In this document: positions 60,130 to 64,000 of the stretch, piece by piece | Numbering within the stretch: the first letter of the stretch is position 1 | Layout: each line of letters starts with the position of its first letter | Source: Chryseobacterium pennipullorum | Lineage (GTDB): Bacteria > Bacteroidota > Bacteroidia > Flavobacteriales > Weeksellaceae | NCBI RefSeq assembly: GCF_003384725.1 | Contig: NZ_QNVV01000007.1 | Location: forward strand, 124,001 to 188,000 | Reading direction: 5' to 3' | Length of the DNA stretch: 64,000 bases | Notes under the pieces: generated by a model | Database searches by the model: none | What the model was told of the DNA's origin: nothing | The model's input: only the letters and a program-made list of their open reading frames with translations | Program-made: the position numbers and the translations under genes

Positions 60130-62418
60130 ATGAACTTGGGGAAGTATAAAAGTATTATTTTTTACATCAGTACAATTGCATTTTTTTCATGCCTTATGTA
60201 TTGGTTTTTCGTGGAGGGGAAAACACTGGAAATAGGAGAAAACATTACCCCAGCCACTGCTGCAGGATCCACGATGTGGGAAAATTTCACAGATTCTTTT
60301 CTCACCAACCTGCATCATCCTCTAGCCCTGCTGTTGGCCCAGATCGTTACCATTATCCTGGTCGCCAAGCTTTTTGGGTGGATTTGTGTAAAGCTGAAAC
60401 AGCCATCAGTCATTGGTGAAATGATCGCCGGGATTGTTCTGGGGCCGTCACTTTTCGGGCTATATTTCCCGGAGCTTTCAGCATTTATCTTCCCAAAGGA
60501 ATCATTACCTAACCTCCAGTTTCTGAGCCAGATCGGTCTTATTCTCTTCATGTACATTGTGGGAATGGAGCTAGACCTGAGTGTTCTAAGAAAAAAAGCG
60601 CATGATGCAGTAGTCATCAGCCATGCAAGTATTATCTTCCCTTTTGCATTGGGAGTAGGGCTTTCCTATTTTATTTATAAAGAATTTGCACCGGAAGGAA
60701 TCCAGTTCAGTTCATTTGCTTTATTTATAGCTATAGCCATGAGTATTACCGCATTTCCTGTTCTCGCCAGAATTGTTCAGGAACGTAATCTCCATAAAAC
60801 CAAAATAGGAACAGTAGTGATTACCTGTGCAGCGGCCGATGATATTACTGCCTGGTGTATTTTAGCAGCTGTCATTGCAGTGGTAAAAGCAGGGTCTTTC
60901 TCAGGATCCGTATTTGTGATCCTGATGGCCATTCTGTATGTCTTCATCATGATCAAAGCGGTACGGCCTTTTCTGAACAGAATCGCTGAATCCCAGAAGG
61001 GAAAAGGGTTTATCAGCAAATCACTGGTGGCTGTATTTTTCCTTATCCTTATCATCTCTTCTTACGCCACTGAGGTAATTGGCATCCATGCCCTTTTTGG
61101 AGCATTCATGGCCGGTGCGATCATGCCGGAAAATATAAAATTCAGAAACCTCTTCATCGAAAAGGTGGAAGATGTCGCACTTGTATTATTACTTCCTCTT
61201 TTCTTTGTATTTACAGGTCTCAGAACTCAGATCGGATTACTGAATGATCCGCATCTCTGGAAAATAGGTGGACTCATCATCCTTACAGCTGTAACAGGAA
61301 AGTTTGTCGGGAGCGCCCTTACTGCAAGGTTTCTGAGAATAAGCTGGAAAGACAGCCTCACTATTGGAGCTTTAATGAATACCCGGGGATTAACAGAACT
61401 TATTGTCCTCAATATCGGCTACGACCTAGGTGTATTGGGTCCGGAACTCTTCGCCATGCTGGTTATTATGGCCCTTTTCACAACATTTATGACAGGTCCT
61501 TGTCTGGATCTTATCAACTATCTTTTTAAAGGAAAAAAATCCATGATTGAGGAAGACACCCATGAGGAGGACGATACAAAATACAGGGTTCTTTTATCTT
61601 TTGAAACGGCAAAAGCAGGAAGTAAGCTGCTGAAACTTGCAGACCATTTCACCCACAAAATGAATGGAAACAAAAGTGTGACCGCAATGAATATTGCCCC
61701 TGTCGATGAGCTTCACGCCTTTGATATTGAAAATTATGAGAAAGAACAGTTCAAGAATGTCATTGAAACCTCCCAAGAACTGCAACTTGAAGTTACCACC
61801 CTTTTCAAAGCTTCTACAGATGTTGAAAGTGACCTGACGAACATTACCAATAAAGGGAATTATGATCTTCTTCTGATCATGCTTGGTAAATCAATGTATG
61901 AAGGCAGCTTGCTGGGAAGGCTGCTTGGTTTTACCACAAAAATAATTAATCCTGAAAAATTACTGAATACGGTAAAAGGAAAAGGAAATATTTTCAATAC
62001 CTCACCTTTTGACGATTTGACATTGCAGGTATTAGACAAAGCAACAATTCCTGTGGGAATTCTTGTTGACAAAGAATTCAAAGCAGCGGATAAAATATTT
62101 GTTCCTATCTTTAATTTGAGCGATTTTTATCTTCTTGAATATGCAAAAAGGCTTATCAATAACAACAATTCGCAAGTGATCATTTTGGATGCTGCCGGGC
62201 AGATCCGCAATAATATTGAAGTAAAAGAGCTGATCAGAAGCATTGAACAGGTTGCTCCGAATCATATAACGCTGTATAACGAGAAGAAAATCGAAAAAGA
62301 ATTTCTTCATTCTCAGGACCTGATGCTGATCAGCAGTAAAAGCTGGAAGAATCTTCTTGATACCAAGAGTCTATGGCTATCTGACATCCCTTCAACACTG
62401 ATTATTTCAAATCCATAA
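60130..62418 (+). CDS. CPA2 family cation:proton antiporter
   Basis: A 762-residue protein with about twelve membrane helices in residues 10-470 and a C-terminal cytosolic region of about 290 residues resembling tandem UspA-like folds (SDFYLLEYAKRLINNNNSQV). Key features: the antiporter core AAADDITAWCILA (Asp-Asp in helix 5) and GLILFMYIVGMELDL. NTRGLTELIVLNIG is typical of CPA2 (KefB/NhaS3-like). It likely exchanges K+ or Na+ for H+. The frame opens with TTG at 60109; ATG 60130 is preferred. No regulator lies next to it except the two-component pair upstream. Confidence 0.9.
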   Translation: MNLGKYKSIIFYISTIAFFSCLMYWFFVEGKTLEIGENITPATAAGSTMWENFTDSFLTNLHHPLALLLAQIVTIILVAKLFGWICVKLKQPSVIGEMIAGIVLGPSLFGLYFPELSAFIFPKESLPNLQFLSQIGLILFMYIVGMELDLSVLRKKAHDAVVISHASIIFPFALGVGLSYFIYKEFAPEGIQFSSFALFIAIAMSITAFPVLARIVQERNLHKTKIGTVVITCAAADDITAWCILAAVIAVVKAGSFSGSVFVILMAILYVFIMIKAVRPFLNRIAESQKGKGFISKSLVAVFFLILIISSYATEVIGIHALFGAFMAGAIMPENIKFRNLFIEKVEDVALVLLLPLFFVFTGLRTQIGLLNDPHLWKIGGLIILTAVTGKFVGSALTARFLRISWKDSLTIGALMNTRGLTELIVLNIGYDLGVLGPELFAMLVIMALFTTFMTGPCLDLINYLFKGKKSMIEEDTHEEDDTKYRVLLSFETAKAGSKLLKLADHFTHKMNGNKSVTAMNIAPVDELHAFDIENYEKEQFKNVIETSQELQLEVTTLFKASTDVESDLTNITNKGNYDLLLIMLGKSMYEGSLLGRLLGFTTKIINPEKLLNTVKGKGNIFNTSPFDDLTLQVLDKATIPVGILVDKEFKAADKIFVPIFNLSDFYLLEYAKRLINNNNSQVIILDAAGQIRNNIEVKELIRSIEQVAPNHITLYNEKKIEKEFLHSQDLMLISSKSWKNLLDTKSLWLSDIPSTLIISNP

Positions 62419-62731
62419 ATACACCGATTTTTCTATTTCTTTTGAAGCTGTAAATTCCGTTGGATGTAAAGAAAAAACGGGTACATTTATAGCTTCAATT
62501 TTTTGACATGCTGATCAACAGTGAAAACGGAGCTGTAAAACTGAAAGCCTTTTATGATCCGTACAGTGCCAGCAGCCTGATGGAAATCAGTTTCGGTCAT
62601 GAAAGGAAAAAAATATGAAACACTAAATTACAGGATTGGAAAAACGGCTCGATCTCAACCGGCAGGCCCGGTAATATTTTATTTTGGGAAAATTGACATT
62701 GCCAGATTGCCTATTATTATTGTAAGCAAAA
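62419..62731. other. 313-bp gap with one small open frame
   Basis: No supported gene. A 36-codon frame at 62508-62618 (plus strand, MLINSENGAVKLKAFYDPYS...) ends at TGA and could be a fragment of a lost gene, but nothing identifies it. Confidence 0.35.
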
Positions 62732-63370
62732 TCACTCCGTCAGCCTGATCAGTCTTTTAAAATCCTTAGATATTTTTTTCTCTTCACCGGCTATGTAATC
62801 TCCGCTGAAGGGGGCACCACAGTCCTGGCTGTCCAGAATATGAATCAGATTTCCTTTTTCAAAATAATTCCGTATTTCTGTAATCTCTGATTTTTCAAAA
62901 TCAAAAGCTTCCGTATCATTGTTTTCTTTCATCGTTTTCTCATCGTAGAACAAGGGACGATTATACCGGTAATCTTTTTCAAATACAAAAGACAGTTTTC
63001 CGTTCATGAGGTAGTATTCAACCAGTGTTTGTCCCATTTCTCCATAATGTCTGGCTATTACTTTTTCCAATTGCTTGTTGTTGTAGTAAAAAGTAGCTTC
63101 ACCACCTTCTGCGGATTCTCCTTCAATAGATTTTTTCTTGACGGAAGACCATTTTGTAATGGAATTGATTCTTTTGAAATTGGACTGTATAGGCTTTAGA
63201 CGTTCTTTTAAATATTCATTCGTACTACTATCTTCTGTGTTAAAGGTCTCTTTAATTCTAATGGTATCTCCTGTAGCAGAAGTATAAAACTGAACATCTG
63301 AACATTGGGCATAGGTAGAACTTGTTACAGCCAACAAAATAAAGAATCCAAAAAGAAATCTGTTTTTCAT
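62732..63370 (-). CDS. Small exported protein of unknown function
   Basis: A 212-residue protein with a signal peptide (MKNRFLFGFFILLAVTSSTY, then AQ). The mature part is Glu/Lys-rich with repeated aromatic strands (ATFYYNNKQLEKVIARHYGE, KLSFVFEKDYRYNRPLFYDE), suggesting a small beta-sheet domain. Two Cys remain, one just after cleavage (AQCSDV) and one in SQDCGAP, possibly a disulfide. I do not recognise the family. Its start faces the tyrA leader. Confidence 0.65.
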   Translation of the reverse strand: MKNRFLFGFFILLAVTSSTYAQCSDVQFYTSATGDTIRIKETFNTEDSSTNEYLKERLKPIQSNFKRINSITKWSSVKKKSIEGESAEGGEATFYYNNKQLEKVIARHYGEMGQTLVEYYLMNGKLSFVFEKDYRYNRPLFYDEKTMKENNDTEAFDFEKSEITEIRNYFEKGNLIHILDSQDCGAPFSGDYIAGEEKKISKDFKRLIRLTE

Positions 63371-63514
63371 GGTAATGTGTGTTTTTTAAACAACTTTAAA
63401 AGGACAGGTTAAAATTATTAAAAAAGAGCTGGATTCTAAAAATCAATTCATCATATTCACAAAGAAAAAGCAATCATTTATCAAGTAAATTTCTCAACTT
63501 TAAAAAATATTTTA

Positions 63515-63522
63515 TACCTTCG
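63515..63522 (+). promoter_or_regulatory. Variant -7 box TACCTTCG, 4 nt before the leader peptide start
   Basis: Seven of eight bases match TAnnTTTG. It is followed by CTTC and the GTG at 63527, the same spacing as in the ilv leader. A TTTC 21 bp upstream (63490-63493) may be a weak -33 element. Confidence 0.45.
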
Positions 63523-63526
63523 CTTC

Positions 63527-63583
63527 GTGAATTTTAACAACGGAACATATTATTATAGAATTTTTAACTCAGATCTGGGATAG
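63527..63583 (+). CDS. Tyr/Phe leader peptide (MNFNNGTYYYRIFNSDLG)
   Basis: An 18-codon frame from GTG 63527 to TAG 63581. It contains three consecutive Tyr codons (TAT TAT TAT) and two Phe codons, a strong bias for the aromatic amino acids made by the downstream gene. Its stop codon lies in GGGATAGGGATT, which can pair imperfectly with the 5' arm of the following terminator. It is the sensor part of a transcription attenuator. Confidence 0.8.
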   Translation: MNFNNGTYYYRIFNSDLG

Positions 63584-63604
63584 GGATTCTTATGAATATA
63601 ATTT

Positions 63605-63635
63605 AAAACCTCGTCCTTGACGAGGTTTTTTTATT
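63605..63635 (+). terminator. tyrA attenuator terminator
   Basis: Perfect 11-bp stem AAAACCTCGTC / GACGAGGTTTT, loop CTT, followed by TTTTATTTT, ending 20 bp before the tyrA start. Placed between a Tyr/Phe-rich leader frame and the gene. Confidence 0.92.
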
Positions 63636-63654
63636 TTAAAAAAAAATTAAAAAG

Positions 63655-64000
63655 ATGAAAATTAGCATTATTGGAGTAGGATTAATCGGTGGTTCGATGG
63701 CTTTGAAATTAAGAGATAAAAACATCGCCGACTTTATCTACGGGATCGATAACGATAAAAAACACATCACCGAGGCATTGGATTTAAAGATCATTGATGC
63801 AGAGGCAGATCTGGAGAATGGAATCAAAAATTCTGATCTGGTCATCCTGGCAATTCCGGTAGATGCTGCCAGAAAACTGCTGCCCAATGTTCTTGATCTT
63901 ATATCAGATCAGCAGACGGTTATGGATGCAGGTTCTACAAAAGCAGGAATTGTAAATGCTGTGAGAAACCATCCGAGACGTTCAAGATTTGTCGCCTTTC
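63655..64000 (+). CDS. tyrA: Prephenate dehydrogenase (5' part)
   Basis: The visible 115 residues start MKISIIGVGLIGGSMALKLR, the dinucleotide fold (GxGxxG) of TyrA, then LVILAIPVDAARKLLPNV and DAGSTKAGIVNAV, which are conserved in prephenate dehydrogenases. The enzyme oxidises prephenate to 4-hydroxyphenylpyruvate for tyrosine. The gene runs off the right edge. The leader peptide and terminator directly upstream indicate control by tyrosine (and phenylalanine) supply; in related bacteria this gene opens or belongs to an aromatic amino acid operon. Confidence 0.93.
   Translation, partial: MKISIIGVGLIGGSMALKLRDKNIADFIYGIDNDKKHITEALDLKIIDAEADLENGIKNSDLVILAIPVDAARKLLPNVLDLISDQQTVMDAGSTKAGIVNAVRNHPRRSRFVAF

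Overview
The window looks like a chromosomal segment of a Chryseobacterium-like member of the Flavobacteriia (Bacteroidota). The reasons are the low G+C content, start codons without Shine-Dalgarno sequences, many TAnnTTTG (-7) promoter boxes, a C-terminal type IX secretion sorting domain, and families typical of this phylum (DUF5686, BT_3928-like, DUF1599, DUF937-OmpA, PhoX-like, a fungal-type IlvC). No rRNA, tRNA, CRISPR array, phage or insertion sequence was recognised. Most of the window is housekeeping; the accessory interest lies in regulatory leaders and in decayed or duplicated pieces.

Layout. 1-5.8 kb: start of a THUMP RNA methyltransferase, a SAM methyltransferase with a ZIP metal transporter, a FadL-like porin behind a Gly/Trp-rich repeat lipoprotein, and proS. 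5.9-18.5 kb: DUF937-OmpA protein, mntH, grpE-dnaJ, DUF808, a TPR protein with a lipoprotein esterase, DedA, prfB, a FAD oxidoreductase broken by one stop codon, and an AAA ATPase. 18.5-24.7 kb: an ABC-2 exporter pair, two tandem paralogues with an ExbD-like look, and an ECF sigma / zinc anti-sigma / DUF417 / msrAB stress module. A degenerate copy of the sigma gene's 5' end and promoter lies upstream of it. 24.7-35.5 kb: alaS, a PhoX-like lipoprotein, a di-haem cytochrome c peroxidase, a DUF5686 outer-membrane protein and an M28 peptidase. 35.7-43.4 kb (minus): ilvE-ilvD-ilvB-ilvN-ilvC-ilvA, the complete route to Ile/Val, preceded by two tandem transcription attenuators. 43.4-51.6 kb: folP, DUF1599, a BT_3928-like membrane protein, two small proteins, an S9 oligopeptidase, tpiA and a phytase-like lipoprotein. 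51.6-53.2 kb: a cobalamin riboswitch in front of a T9SS-secreted protein. 53.3-64 kb: clpP, dnaG, tsaE, alanine dehydrogenase, DUF4258, a LytS/LytTR two-component pair, a CPA2 antiporter, a small secreted protein, and the start of tyrA behind a Tyr/Phe attenuator.

The strongest discoveries are regulatory. The ilv operon leader encodes two Ile/Val-rich peptides (27 and 18 codons). Each is followed by an intrinsic terminator, and each peptide's 3' end can pair with the 5' arm of that terminator (8 bp in both cases). The tyrA leader encodes an 18-residue peptide with three consecutive Tyr codons and two Phe codons, then a perfect 11-bp terminator. In the first ilv leader and the tyr leader the start codon sits exactly 4 nt after the -7 box, implying leaderless translation of the control peptide; dnaG and the methyltransferase at 225 show the same geometry. 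Other points of note are a DnaG without its zinc cysteines, a DnaJ with only two of four zinc repeats, a prfB without the frameshift site, and a B12 riboswitch controlling a two-domain surface protein.
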